From Paracoccus shanxieyensis (GTDB taxonomy: Bacteria; Pseudomonadota; Alphaproteobacteria; Rhodobacterales; Rhodobacteraceae): a stretch of DNA of 64,000 nucleotides. The DNA lies in contig NZ_WMII01000012.1 of the NCBI RefSeq assembly GCF_009711265.1, forward strand, positions 42,158 through 106,157, written 5' to 3'. The position numbers and the translations under genes are program-made. Position 1 is the first letter of the stretch. Each line of letters begins with the position of its first letter. The notes under the pieces were generated by a model. That model searched no databases, had not been told where the DNA came from, and saw nothing but the letters and a program-made list of their open reading frames with translations. Below are positions 27,368 through 35,650 of the stretch, piece by piece.

Positions 27368-28328
27368 TGGCCATGTCGCGGATATGGGCGCGGATGATGG
27401 ACGGGAAATCCGCATCCGCCTTGAAGCCCACCGACAGCGCCCGCGCCGGATCGAAGTCGCGCGGCCAGCCCGCCACGATGCCGCGGATGGTGTCATTCGG
27501 CACGCGCCTCACATGCGCCACGGCCCCGTCGCCCGAAACCTCGCGCAGCGCGGCCAGCACCTCGGCGATGGTCAGCGACAGGCCCGGCATGGTCAGGCAG
27601 CGCCGCGCGCCAAGCGGCGCGGTGTCCATGGTCGCCGCATGCAGCAGGAAGCCCACGGCGGCGTCCGGGCTGGCGAACCAATGGCGCACATCGTCATCGA
27701 CCGGCAATTCGGCATCCAGCCCGGCCAGCGGCTCGCGGATGATGCCCGAGAAGAAGCCCGAGGCCGCCTTGTTCGGCTTGCCCGGACGCACCACGATCGT
27801 CGGCAGCCGGATGCCGATGCCGTCGAAGATGCCCTTGCGGGAATAATCGTTCAGCAGCAACTCGCCGATCATCTTCTGCGCGCCATAGCTGGTCATCGGC
27901 GCGGTGATGAAGGTGTCGGTGATCTTCTCCTCGAACGGCGCGCCAAAGACCGCGATGGACGAGGTATAGACCACGCGCGGGTGATAATCGGCCTGCGCGC
28001 GGATCGCTTCGAAGATATGGCGCGTGCCGTCAAGATTGATGGCATAGCCCTTGTCGAAATCCGCTTCGGCCTCGCCCGAGACGATGGCGGCAAGGTGAAA
28101 GATCACGTCGGGACGCTGGGCGATCAGCCCATCGACGGTGGCGCGGTCCGACACATCGCCGGACTGCACTGTGACCTGCACGCGGTCGGTTGAAGAAAGA
28201 TCCGCGGGAACCACGTCGAATGCTGTCAATGCATCCACGGGGTTGCCACCCAGCGTGCCGGTCTTCAGGATCTCAAGCGCCAGTCTGCGCCCAACCATGC
28301 CTGCGGCACCGATAATCAACAGCTTCAA
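27360..28328 (-). CDS. denD: D-erythronate dehydrogenase-like protein (DenD)
   Basis: A 322-residue extended SDR of the NAD-dependent epimerase fold. The cofactor motif is IIGAAGMVGRR at the N-terminus. VVYTSSIAVFG and the catalytic YGAQKMIGE (Tyr/Lys) come next, followed by RLPTIVVRPGKPNKAASGF. This pattern matches DenD, which oxidises D-erythronate; other SDR-type sugar-acid dehydrogenases are possible. The start is a TTG at 28328: it lies seven bases after GGGAGGAGGG and begins the fold directly (LKLLIIGAAG). The stop overlaps the downstream FCD regulator, and a GTATAC palindrome lies just upstream of the gene, inside the end of xylX. Confidence 0.82.
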   Translation of the reverse strand: MKLLIIGAAGMVGRRLALEILKTGTLGGNPVDALTAFDVVPADLSSTDRVQVTVQSGDVSDRATVDGLIAQRPDVIFHLAAIVSGEAEADFDKGYAINLDGTRHIFEAIRAQADYHPRVVYTSSIAVFGAPFEEKITDTFITAPMTSYGAQKMIGELLLNDYSRKGIFDGIGIRLPTIVVRPGKPNKAASGFFSGIIREPLAGLDAELPVDDDVRHWFASPDAAVGFLLHAATMDTAPLGARRCLTMPGLSLTIAEVLAALREVSGDGAVAHVRRVPNDTIRGIVAGWPRDFDPARALSVGFKADADFPSIIRAHIRDMANA

Positions 28329-28359
28329 GTCAGATCCCTCCTCCCAAGGTCCGGTGTGT

Positions 28360-29487
28360 TTATGTATACATTGTTTTATCCGGGTTTGCCAAGGGCTCAA
28401 GCAGGTCGCGGGCGGCAAGATTGCGCATCAGCGCCGCCGTGCCGAAACGCCATTCCGGGCATTCGGTGGACAGCCGCACGGTGTTGGTCAGGGCGCCCAG
28501 TTTCGGCTCGCTGATCGTCACGCGGTCGCCCGGCTTGTGGGTAAAGCCCTGACCGGGCGCGCCGCGATCCTGCGTGGGGGCGAACAGCGTGCCCAGAAAC
28601 AGCATCGCGCCATCGGGATACTGATGATGGCGGCCCAGCGTCTGCGCGACCAGATCGGCGGGGTCGCGGCTGATCTGCGACATCGAGGACGCGCCGTTCA
28701 GCACGAAGCCATCCTCACCCTGAACCCGCAGCGTCAGTTCCGCCTGCCGCACATCGTCCAGCGTATAGTCGCCGTCGAACAGCCGGATCATCGGGCCGAT
28801 GCTGCAGGATGCGTTATTGTCCTTGGCCTTGCCCAGCAGCAGGGCCGAGCGCCCCTCGACATCGCGCAGGTTCACGTCATTGCCCAGCGTCGCGCCCTTG
28901 ATGCGGCCCTGACTGTCGACGGCCAGCACGATTTCCGGCTCGGGGTTGTTCCAGCGGCTGATCGGGTGCAGACCGACATCCGCCCCATCCCCGACCGAGG
29001 CCATGGGCTGGCATTTCGTGAAGATCTCGGCATCCGGGCCGATGCCGACCTCCAGATATTGCGACCACAGACCCTCGGCCAGCAGCGCCTCCTTGACGCG
29101 CATGGCCTCGGGGCTGCCGGGCTTGATGCCGCGCAGGCTGGCACCGATGGTGGCGCCGATGCGGGTGCGGATCGCCTCGGCAGCGTCGGGATCGCCCGCG
29201 GCCTGTTCCTCGATCACGCGCTCGACCATCGAGGCGGCAAAGGTCACGCCGCTGGCCTTGACCGCCTGCAGATCGCAAGGCGCCAGCAAGGTGTAATCGC
29301 TGACCGCCGTGCCGGGGGTCGCCGCGACATGGGCCACCGGGTCGTCCAGTTCGATCAGGTCGCGCATGGTGGGCACGGCGCGGGTGGTGATGTCGAACAC
29401 CGTGCCGTCGCGCAGCGTCACCACGGCCGGGCCGATGCCGGGTCGCCAGACGCGGCCGACGAAGATACCTTTGGGCAGGTCCATCAT
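28360..29487 (-). CDS. xylX: 2-keto-3-deoxypentonate dehydratase (XylX-like, FAH family)
   Basis: A 375-residue fumarylacetoacetate-hydrolase-fold protein that strongly resembles Caulobacter XylX, the 2-keto-3-deoxy-D-xylonate dehydratase of the Weimberg pathway yielding alpha-ketoglutarate semialdehyde. Shared blocks I recognise include LWSQYLEVGIGPDAEIFTK, SRWNNPEPEIVL and GRSALLLGKAKDNNASCSIG. The glutamates and aspartate of these blocks form the metal site. The ATG at 29487 overlaps the stop of the preceding KDA-dehydratase-like gene (ATGA); a second ATG follows immediately and may be the true start. The last codons contain a GTATAC palindrome ahead of denD. Confidence 0.82.
   Translation of the reverse strand: MMDLPKGIFVGRVWRPGIGPAVVTLRDGTVFDITTRAVPTMRDLIELDDPVAHVAATPGTAVSDYTLLAPCDLQAVKASGVTFAASMVERVIEEQAAGDPDAAEAIRTRIGATIGASLRGIKPGSPEAMRVKEALLAEGLWSQYLEVGIGPDAEIFTKCQPMASVGDGADVGLHPISRWNNPEPEIVLAVDSQGRIKGATLGNDVNLRDVEGRSALLLGKAKDNNASCSIGPMIRLFDGDYTLDDVRQAELTLRVQGEDGFVLNGASSMSQISRDPADLVAQTLGRHHQYPDGAMLFLGTLFAPTQDRGAPGQGFTHKPGDRVTISEPKLGALTNTVRLSTECPEWRFGTAALMRNLAARDLLEPLANPDKTMYT
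28362..28373. promoter_or_regulatory. ATGTATACAT palindrome upstream of denD
   Basis: A perfect ten-base palindrome ATGTATACAT (28362-28371), continuing to GTATACATTG, lies about 35 bases before the denD TTG start, within the last codons of xylX. The ten bases GTATACATTG match the motif at 21322-21331. Its coding position means chance cannot be excluded. Confidence 0.3.
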
Positions 29488-30395
29488 TTCCCCCAGTTCA
29501 AGGCGACAGGGTTCAGCGGGCGCACAAGATCCAAGAGCATCGCGCGGGTCGCCGGGTGCAGGGGCGCAATGGGATGGCGGCTGAAATCCGAGCGGATGAC
29601 GCCGCCCTCCATCATCACGGCCTTGGCGCTGCGAAAGCCGCATTGCCGGTTTTCGTGATTCACCGCAGGCAGGATGCGGGCATAGGCGGCGGTCGCTGCC
29701 GCCCGGTCGCCCGCCTGCCAATGGGTCAAGACCGGCTTGATCTGATCGGGGATCATCGCGCTCGTCATGGTGCCGGTTGCGCCCGCATCCAGATCGGCCA
29801 GCAGGGTGATGGCTTCCTCGCCGTCAAAGGGGCCTTCGATGGCATCGCCCCCCGCCTCGATCAGCGCGCGCAGCTTGGTTGCGGCCCCGGCGCATTCGAT
29901 CTTGAACAGGCGCACCTCCTCGATTTCATGCGCCATGCGGACCAGCAGTGGCACGGGCAGATCCACCCCCGACAGCGGCGCGTCCTGCACCATGATCGGG
30001 ATGCCCACCTTGCTGATTTCCGCGAATTGCTGGAAGGTCTGATCGGCCGTGCCCTTCAGCAGCGCGCCGTGATAGGGCGGCATGACCATGACCATCGCGG
30101 CGCCCAGCGATTTCGCCAGCCGCGCGCGGTCCACCACGATCGGCGTCGAATAATGGCTGATCGTCACGATTACCGGCACGCGCCCCGCCACATGTTCCAG
30201 CGACAGCCGGGTCAGCGTCTCACGTTCGGTATCCGAGATCAGGAACTGTTCCGAGAAATTCGCCAGCACGCAGATTCCATCGACGCCCTGATCGATCATG
30301 CAGTCCAGAATCCGGCGGTTTCCGTCCAGATCGACCGAGCCGTCATCGTTGAATGCAACCGGCGCCACCGGCCAGATGCCAGAATATTTTGCCAT
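29484..30395 (-). CDS. 2-keto-3-deoxy-L-arabinonate dehydratase-like (DHDPS family)
   Basis: A 303-residue TIM-barrel protein of the dihydrodipicolinate synthase/N-acetylneuraminate lyase family. The Schiff-base lysine is Lys-165 in VRLFKIECAG, and the conserved tyrosine-type loop is represented by ISHYSTP and MPPYHGAL. Within the family it looks most like the 2-keto-3-deoxy-L-arabinonate dehydratase (AraD of Azospirillum) or a related 2-keto-3-deoxy-acid aldolase; the sequence alone does not separate these. Its neighbours, XylX and a divergent XylD, favour the pentonate role. The ATG at 30395 follows AGGAGGGGG. It is the first gene of the leftward run to the SDR at 25883. Confidence 0.78.
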   Translation of the reverse strand: MAKYSGIWPVAPVAFNDDGSVDLDGNRRILDCMIDQGVDGICVLANFSEQFLISDTERETLTRLSLEHVAGRVPVIVTISHYSTPIVVDRARLAKSLGAAMVMVMPPYHGALLKGTADQTFQQFAEISKVGIPIMVQDAPLSGVDLPVPLLVRMAHEIEEVRLFKIECAGAATKLRALIEAGGDAIEGPFDGEEAITLLADLDAGATGTMTSAMIPDQIKPVLTHWQAGDRAAATAAYARILPAVNHENRQCGFRSAKAVMMEGGVIRSDFSRHPIAPLHPATRAMLLDLVRPLNPVALNWGK

Positions 30396-30413
30396 GATTG
30401 GCCCCCTCCTGAT

Positions 30414-30492
30414 TTGCGCAAACGGTATACCAAAATTCATTTTGCGCAAGCTGCCCCCTTTTCCTTCGCGGGATTCTGGCATACCAAAATTG
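30414..30492. promoter_or_regulatory. Divergent operator region with GGTATACC-type sites
   Basis: Between two divergent starts lie GGTATACCAAAATT (30424-30437) and GGCATACCAAAATT (30478-30491), a direct repeat differing at one base, each with a palindromic GGYATACC core. TTGCGCAA dyads occur at 30414-30421 and 30442-30449, flanking the first site. The core resembles operators of ExuR/UxuR-type FCD regulators (TTGGTATACCAA). Confidence 0.65.
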
Positions 30493-30533
30493 CAGCCAAG
30501 CAGTCCCAGCGAGTGCCAGGAGGAGGAATTTCC

Positions 30534-32315
30534 ATGTCAGATACCCGCGCCAAAAAGCGGTTCCGGTCGCAGGAATGGTTCGATAACCCGAACAATCCGG
30601 GCATGACCGCGCTGTATATCGAGCGTTATCTGAACCAGCAGTATACCCGTGAGGAATTGCAGTCCGAACGTCCGATCATCGGCATCGCGCAGACCGGCAG
30701 CGACCTTGCGCCCTGCAACAAGATCCACATCTTCCTGATGGACCGCATCAAGGCGGGCATCCGCGATGGCGGCGGGATTCCGATGGAGTTCCCGGTCCAT
30801 CCGATTCAGGAAACCGGCAAGCGTCCCACGGCGGCGCTGGACCGCAACCTTGCCTATCTGGGTCTGGTCGAGGTGCTGCACGGCTATCCGCTGGATGGCG
30901 TCGTGCTGACGACCGGCTGTGACAAGACCACGCCCGCGATGCTGATGGGCGCGGCCACGATGGATATTCCGGCGATCACGCTGAACGGCGGGCCGATGCT
31001 GGATGGCTGGTGGAAGGGCAAGCGCGCCGGTTCCGGCACGGTCATCTGGGAAAGCCGCCGCCTGCTGTCCGAAGGCAAGATCGACTATGAGGAATTCATG
31101 GGCCGGGTCTGCGCCTCGGCGCCGTCCCTGGGCCATTGCAACACCATGGGCACGGCCAGCACGATGAACGCCATGGCCGAGGCGCTGGGCATGTCGCTGA
31201 CCGGCTGTTCGGCCATTCCCGCGCCGTTCCGCGAACGGATGAACATGGCCTATGAAACCGGCAAGCGCATCGTGCAGATGGTGCTGGACGATCTGAAACC
31301 CAGCGACATCATGACCCGCGAGGCGTTTGAAAACGCCATCATCGTCAATGCGGCCATCGGCGGCTCGACCAATGCCCCGCCGCATTTGCAGGCCATCGCC
31401 CGCCATGCCGGGGTCGAACTGGACGTGACCGACTGGCAGAAGGTCGGCTTCGACGTGCCACTGCTGCTGAACATGCAGCCTGCCGGCGAATTTCTGGGCG
31501 AGAGCTTTTTCCATGCCGGCGGCGTGCCTGCGATCATGGGTGAGCTGAAAAAGGCCGGTCGCCTGCATGACGGCGCGATGACCGTGTCCGGCAAGACGAT
31601 GGGCGAAAACCTTGTCGGCTGGGAAAGCCGCGATCCAGCGGTCATCAAGACCTGTGACCAGCCCCTGCGCCAGAATGCGGGCTTCATCGTCCTGTCGGGC
31701 AATCTATTCGACAGCGCGCTGATGAAGACCAGCGTGATTTCCGAGGATTTCCGCAAGCGCTTCCTGTCGAAGCCGGGGGCCGAGGGCATCCACGAAGCCC
31801 GCGCCATCGTCTTCGAGGGCCCCGAGGATTACCACGACCGCCTGAACGATCCGGCACTGGACATCGACGAAAACTGCATCCTGTTCATTCGCGGCGTGGG
31901 CTGCGTCGGCTATCCCGGCAGCGCCGAGGTGGTGAACATGCAGCCGCCGGATGCGCTGCTGCGCGCGGGCATCAACCATCTGCCCACGGTGGGCGACGGA
32001 CGGCAGTCGGGCACCTCGGAAAGCCCGTCGATCCTGAACGCCTCGCCGGAATCGGTGGTGGGGGGCGGGTTGGCCTATCTGCAGACCGGCGACCGGGTGC
32101 GGCTTGACCTGAATGCCGCACGGCTGGATGCGCTGGTCGACGATGCCGAATGGCAGGCCCGCAAGGCGGCATGGGTCGCCCCGGAACTGGTCAACCAGAC
32201 CCCGTGGGAGGAGATCTATCGCAAGGAGGTCGGGCAGTTGGCGCAGGGCGGCTGTCTGGAACTGGCGACGGCCTATCAGAAGATCCGCCGGACGTTGCCG
32301 CGCGACAACCACTAA
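30534..32315 (+). CDS. xylD: D-xylonate dehydratase-like (IlvD/Edd family)
   Basis: A 593-residue iron-sulphur dehydratase of the IlvD/Edd family that converts a sugar acid to its 2-keto-3-deoxy derivative. It resembles Caulobacter XylD along its full length (MTALYIERYLNQQYTREEL, GIPMEFPVHPI, DGRQSGTSESPSILNASPES). Cluster-ligand cysteines lie in SDLAPCNKIH, LTTGCDKTTPA and LGHCNTMGT, near residues 61, 129 and 202. The ATG at 30534 follows AGGAGGAGGAA; the long upstream frame crosses the divergent gene and is not used. It leads a rightward set with an SDR, a hydroxyacid dehydrogenase, a regulator, a permease and an FAH hydrolase. Xylonate is likely, though related acids are possible. Confidence 0.88.
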   Translation: MSDTRAKKRFRSQEWFDNPNNPGMTALYIERYLNQQYTREELQSERPIIGIAQTGSDLAPCNKIHIFLMDRIKAGIRDGGGIPMEFPVHPIQETGKRPTAALDRNLAYLGLVEVLHGYPLDGVVLTTGCDKTTPAMLMGAATMDIPAITLNGGPMLDGWWKGKRAGSGTVIWESRRLLSEGKIDYEEFMGRVCASAPSLGHCNTMGTASTMNAMAEALGMSLTGCSAIPAPFRERMNMAYETGKRIVQMVLDDLKPSDIMTREAFENAIIVNAAIGGSTNAPPHLQAIARHAGVELDVTDWQKVGFDVPLLLNMQPAGEFLGESFFHAGGVPAIMGELKKAGRLHDGAMTVSGKTMGENLVGWESRDPAVIKTCDQPLRQNAGFIVLSGNLFDSALMKTSVISEDFRKRFLSKPGAEGIHEARAIVFEGPEDYHDRLNDPALDIDENCILFIRGVGCVGYPGSAEVVNMQPPDALLRAGINHLPTVGDGRQSGTSESPSILNASPESVVGGGLAYLQTGDRVRLDLNAARLDALVDDAEWQARKAAWVAPELVNQTPWEEIYRKEVGQLAQGGCLELATAYQKIRRTLPRDNH

Positions 32316-32352
32316 GGGAACGCTTACACGCCGGATGCAAGGAGGAGGGACC

Positions 32353-33087
32353 ATGAAGAACATCCTGATTACCGGCGGAGGCAGCGGCGTCGGCCGCGTC
32401 ACCGCCCGGCTGTTTCTGGAACGCGGCTGGAAAGTCGGCCTGATCGGGCGGCGCGCCGAGGCGCTGTCCGAGACCGCTCAGGGTCACAGCGATGCGCTGG
32501 TCTTGCCCTGTGACGTGACGGACCCCGCAGCGGTGGACGCGGCCTTTGCCAAGGCTGCGGCGGAATGGGGGCGGCTGGATGTCCTGTTCAACAATGCCGG
32601 GGCCGTGCTGATCTCGACCCTGATCGATGAGATCAGCACCGAACAGTGGCAGCATGTCGCGCGGGTGAATATCGACGGCATGTTCTATTGCGCCCGCGCG
32701 GCCTTCGGGCAGATGCGCAGGCAGGATCCGATGGGCGGGCGCATCATCAACAACGGCTCGGTTTCGGCGGATGCGCCGCGTCCGGGCAGCGCACCCTATA
32801 CCATGTCCAAACATGCCGTGACCGGGCTGACCCGCACGATTTCGCTGGACGGGCGGCCCTTCAACATCGCCTGCGGACAGATCGACATCGGCAATGCGCT
32901 GACCAACATGGCCGAGGCGATGACCAAGGGCGTGCCGCAGGCCGACGGCTCGATCAAGGTCGAGCCGGTGATCGACGCCAGAACGGTCGCCGAGTCGGTC
33001 CTGCATATGGCGAACTTGCCCAAGGGCGCGAATATCCAGTGGCTGACCGTCATGGCGACGAACATGCCCTATATCGGGCGGGGCTAG
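32353..33087 (+). CDS. SDR family oxidoreductase
   Basis: A 244-residue short-chain dehydrogenase with the cofactor motif ITGGGSGVGR at the N-terminus, NNAG near residue 83 and the catalytic pair in YTMSKHAVTG near residue 155. The C-terminal segment CGQIDIGNALTNMAEAM is typical of an SDR subgroup found in sugar and acid catabolic clusters. A GGAGGAGGGA box precedes the ATG, and the gene follows the xylonate-dehydratase-like gene by 37 bases and precedes the hydroxyacid dehydrogenase by three. A dehydrogenase acting on a pentose, a pentonate or a 2-keto-3-deoxy acid would fit; none can be chosen from the sequence. Confidence 0.83.
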   Translation: MKNILITGGGSGVGRVTARLFLERGWKVGLIGRRAEALSETAQGHSDALVLPCDVTDPAAVDAAFAKAAAEWGRLDVLFNNAGAVLISTLIDEISTEQWQHVARVNIDGMFYCARAAFGQMRRQDPMGGRIINNGSVSADAPRPGSAPYTMSKHAVTGLTRTISLDGRPFNIACGQIDIGNALTNMAEAMTKGVPQADGSIKVEPVIDARTVAESVLHMANLPKGANIQWLTVMATNMPYIGRG

Positions 33088-33090
33088 GAC

Positions 33091-34029
33091 ATGGCCAAGG
33101 TTCTTGCCATCGGCCCCTATGCCGATATCGACGCCCAAGCGCTGCGTGACGATTTCGCCGCTCTGCCGCTGGCCGATGCGGCGGATGTGGCGGGCTTGTC
33201 CGCCGATCAGCGCGACAAGGTGGTGGCCGTGGCCTTTCTGGGCCACAAGGGCATGTCGGCGGCCGTCATGGACCAGTTGCCGAACCTGCGCTTCATCACC
33301 AATTTCGGCGTCGGCTATGACGCGATCGACATTGCGGGCGCCGATGCGCGCGGCATCCGGGTCACGAACACGCCCAATGTGCTGAACGACGACGTGGCCG
33401 ATCTGGCCGTCGCCATGCTGATTTCGGAAAACCGCCGCATGTCGGCGGCCGAGACATGGATGCGCGCGGGCGAATGGGCCAAGGGGCCGGAATATCCCCT
33501 GCAGCGCAAGATGTCGGGCCGCAAGGTCGGCATCCTTGGCCTTGGCCGCATCGGACGCGAGATTGCGGACCGGCTGGCCGCCTTCAGGACGCAGATCCAT
33601 TACTTCTCGCGCAGCGACAAGCAGGTGGCGGGTTGGACATGGCATGACGATCCCGTGGCTTTGGCCCATGCCGTCGACGATCTGGTGATCGCCGTCGTGG
33701 GCGGGCCGGACACCACCGGCATCGTGTCGGCCAAGGTGATCAAGGCGCTGGGGCCGGACGGCATCATCGTCAATATCGCCCGCGGCTCGGTCATCGACGA
33801 AACGGCCTTGCTGGACGCGCTGGAAGCCGGGCGGCTGCGCGGCGCGGCGCTGGATGTGTTCCTGAACGAGCCGCGCCCCGATCCGCGGTTCTTTGCGTTG
33901 AAGAATGCCACGCTTTTGCCGCATGTCGGCTCGGCCACGCAGGAAACCCGTCGCGCCATGGGCGAATTGCAGCGGCGAAACCTGCGTCTGCTGCTGGACG
34001 GCGAACAGCCCGAAACGCCCGTCAACTGA
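33091..34029 (+). CDS. D-2-hydroxyacid dehydrogenase (glyoxylate/hydroxypyruvate reductase type)
   Basis: A 312-residue D-isomer-specific 2-hydroxyacid dehydrogenase. The NAD(P) fingerprint GLGRIGREIADRL is near residue 151. The catalytic Arg is in VNIARGSVIDE, the Glu in FLNEPRPDP and the His in LLPHVGSATQET. It is close to glyoxylate and hydroxypyruvate reductases. Such an enzyme could reduce or oxidise the two-carbon product (glycolate or glyoxylate) if pentonates are cleaved to pyruvate plus a C2 acid by neighbouring enzymes; this link is inference. The gene begins three bases after the SDR stop, and the FCD regulator starts 11 bases after it. Confidence 0.87.
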   Translation: MAKVLAIGPYADIDAQALRDDFAALPLADAADVAGLSADQRDKVVAVAFLGHKGMSAAVMDQLPNLRFITNFGVGYDAIDIAGADARGIRVTNTPNVLNDDVADLAVAMLISENRRMSAAETWMRAGEWAKGPEYPLQRKMSGRKVGILGLGRIGREIADRLAAFRTQIHYFSRSDKQVAGWTWHDDPVALAHAVDDLVIAVVGGPDTTGIVSAKVIKALGPDGIIVNIARGSVIDETALLDALEAGRLRGAALDVFLNEPRPDPRFFALKNATLLPHVGSATQETRRAMGELQRRNLRLLLDGEQPETPVN

Positions 34030-34039
34030 AGGAATGGCG

Positions 34040-34708
34040 ATGACCGAGGACAGTCTGGCCGAAGCCATCGCCTATGAACTGCGGCGCGAAATCCTGCGCG
34101 GCAACCTGCCGCCCGGCGCGACCATCAAGGAACGCGACAATGCCGAACGGCAGGGCGTCTCGCGCACCCCCATGCGCGAGGCGATCCGCATTCTGGCCAA
34201 AGAGGGGCTGGTGCAGTTGCGCCCGCTGCGCAGCCCCATCGTCGCCAACCCCTCGCTGGCGGAAATCATCGACCAGATCCGCGTGCTGCACGCGCTGGAA
34301 ATGCTGTCGGGCGAACTGGCCTGCGAACATGCCACCGCCGAGGATATTCAGGCCATCGGCGCGCTGAAGGACCGCATCGAGACGATCTATGGCGAGGCCG
34401 ATACGCTGGATGTGTTCGAGCTGGACATGCAGTTTCATGCGGCCATCGTCGCCGCCGCGCATAATGGCGCGCTTGCGGAAACCCATGCCGCCTATATGGC
34501 GCGTCTGTGGCGGGCGCGTTATCTGTCGGCGCGGCGCAAGCTGTCCCGTGACCGCGTGCTGCGTCAGCACAATGCGATTCACGCTGCGCTGGCGGCTCGC
34601 GATATCGGGGCCATCAAAACCCAGATCGGCGCCCATCTGGGGGCCATGGTCGAAAATATCGAGGACCATTTCCGCGAGGAGATGGGCAAGGAAGATGGGC
34701 AAGGCTGA
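34040..34708 (+). CDS. GntR family regulator, FCD subfamily
   Basis: A 222-residue FCD-type GntR regulator. The winged helix contains LRREILRGNLPPGATIKERD and SRTPMREAIRILAKEGLV; the FCD domain shows ELDMQFHAAIVAAAHN and LRQHNAIHAALAARD, with the expected Asp and His residues. The start at 34040 is chosen because AAGGA lies six bases upstream, whereas a start two codons earlier has no room for one. It sits inside the rightward catabolic run, four bases before the permease gene, and is a good candidate for the protein binding GGTATACC sites near 30.4 kb. Confidence 0.86.
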   Translation: MTEDSLAEAIAYELRREILRGNLPPGATIKERDNAERQGVSRTPMREAIRILAKEGLVQLRPLRSPIVANPSLAEIIDQIRVLHALEMLSGELACEHATAEDIQAIGALKDRIETIYGEADTLDVFELDMQFHAAIVAAAHNGALAETHAAYMARLWRARYLSARRKLSRDRVLRQHNAIHAALAARDIGAIKTQIGAHLGAMVENIEDHFREEMGKEDGQG

Positions 34709-34711
34709 ACG

Positions 34712-35650
34712 ATGAAACCCGCAGGAAATCTGACGGGGATGCTGCTGTTTGCCGGCGCGGTGATGCTGTTCACCGGGCTGGACACGACGGCGAAATGGCT
34801 GATGGGGTCGGGGCTGGCCATCATGCAGGTGGCGTTCGTGCGCTATGCGGGTCATCTGGTCATCACCCTGCTGGCGGTGCTGCCGCGTCAGGGTCTGGGC
34901 GCGCTGCGCTCGGTCGATCCGAAAAAGCAGCTTTTGCGGTCGCTGGCGCTGCTCAGCAGCACGGCGCTGAATTTCGTCGGTCTCAGCTATCTGCCGCTGA
35001 CCACGGTGACGGCCATCATGTTTGCCAGTCCGGTGCTGGTGACGCTGCTGGCCGTGCCGCTGCTGCAAGAAAAGGTCAGCCCGCTGCAATTCGTGGCGAT
35101 CATGCTGGGCTTTTTCGGCGTGCTGGTGGTGGTGGCGCCATGGGGCAACGATCTGCATTGGGCCATCCTGTTTTCGCTGGGGGCGTGCATCTGCAATTCG
35201 TTCTATTACATCTTCAGCCGGATGCTGGCCCGCGAATCCACCGCCACGCAGCAGATCTGGGCCAGCGGCATCGCCACGATCTGCCTTGCGCCGGTGGCGT
35301 TCATGCAATGGCAGGAACCGGCAAGCTGGCTGGTCGTGGTGATGATGTGCGCCATCGGGCTGTTCGGCGCGGCCTCGCACAGTCTGACGACATTGGCGCA
35401 TCGGATCGCCGATGCCTCGGTTCTGGCGCCGGTCATCTATCTGCAACTCTTGTTCGCCACGGCGCTGGGATATCTGGTCTTTGGCCAGATCCCCGGACCC
35501 TCGACCGTGTTCGGAGCGATCATCATCGTGTCGGGCGGCGTGCTGCTTTGGTTGTCTGGACGGCGAAAGAGACTTGCCGCCGTCAGGGCTTCCGCAATCG
35601 CGATTTCTTCGGAACAGTCGCATATGAAAACCAAGGAGGAAAAACGATGA
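34712..35650 (+). CDS. EamA/DMT superfamily transporter
   Basis: A 312-residue inner-membrane protein of the drug/metabolite transporter superfamily with ten predicted membrane segments in two EamA repeats (the second repeat begins near ILFSLGACICNSFYYIF). These move small metabolites in either direction; its position between a sugar-acid regulator and an FAH hydrolase suggests uptake or efflux of a sugar acid or a breakdown product. The stop overlaps the FAH start (ATGA). An internal ribosome-binding site (AAGGAGGAAAAACG) for the FAH gene lies in its last codons. Confidence 0.85.
   Translation: MKPAGNLTGMLLFAGAVMLFTGLDTTAKWLMGSGLAIMQVAFVRYAGHLVITLLAVLPRQGLGALRSVDPKKQLLRSLALLSSTALNFVGLSYLPLTTVTAIMFASPVLVTLLAVPLLQEKVSPLQFVAIMLGFFGVLVVVAPWGNDLHWAILFSLGACICNSFYYIFSRMLARESTATQQIWASGIATICLAPVAFMQWQEPASWLVVVMMCAIGLFGAASHSLTTLAHRIADASVLAPVIYLQLLFATALGYLVFGQIPGPSTVFGAIIIVSGGVLLWLSGRRKRLAAVRASAIAISSEQSHMKTKEEKR

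Noticed and set aside
27370..27496. A longer N-terminus for the FCD regulator at 26639
   Set aside because: The extra residues are an Arg/Ser/Trp-rich shadow of denD; the coupled ATG at 27367 or the ATG at 27298 is more likely.
29556..30533. An N-terminal extension of the XylD-like gene covering the divergent KDA-dehydratase-like gene
   Set aside because: The extension is the antisense of another gene; the true ATG at 30534 has an AGGAGG site and matches the family N-terminus.
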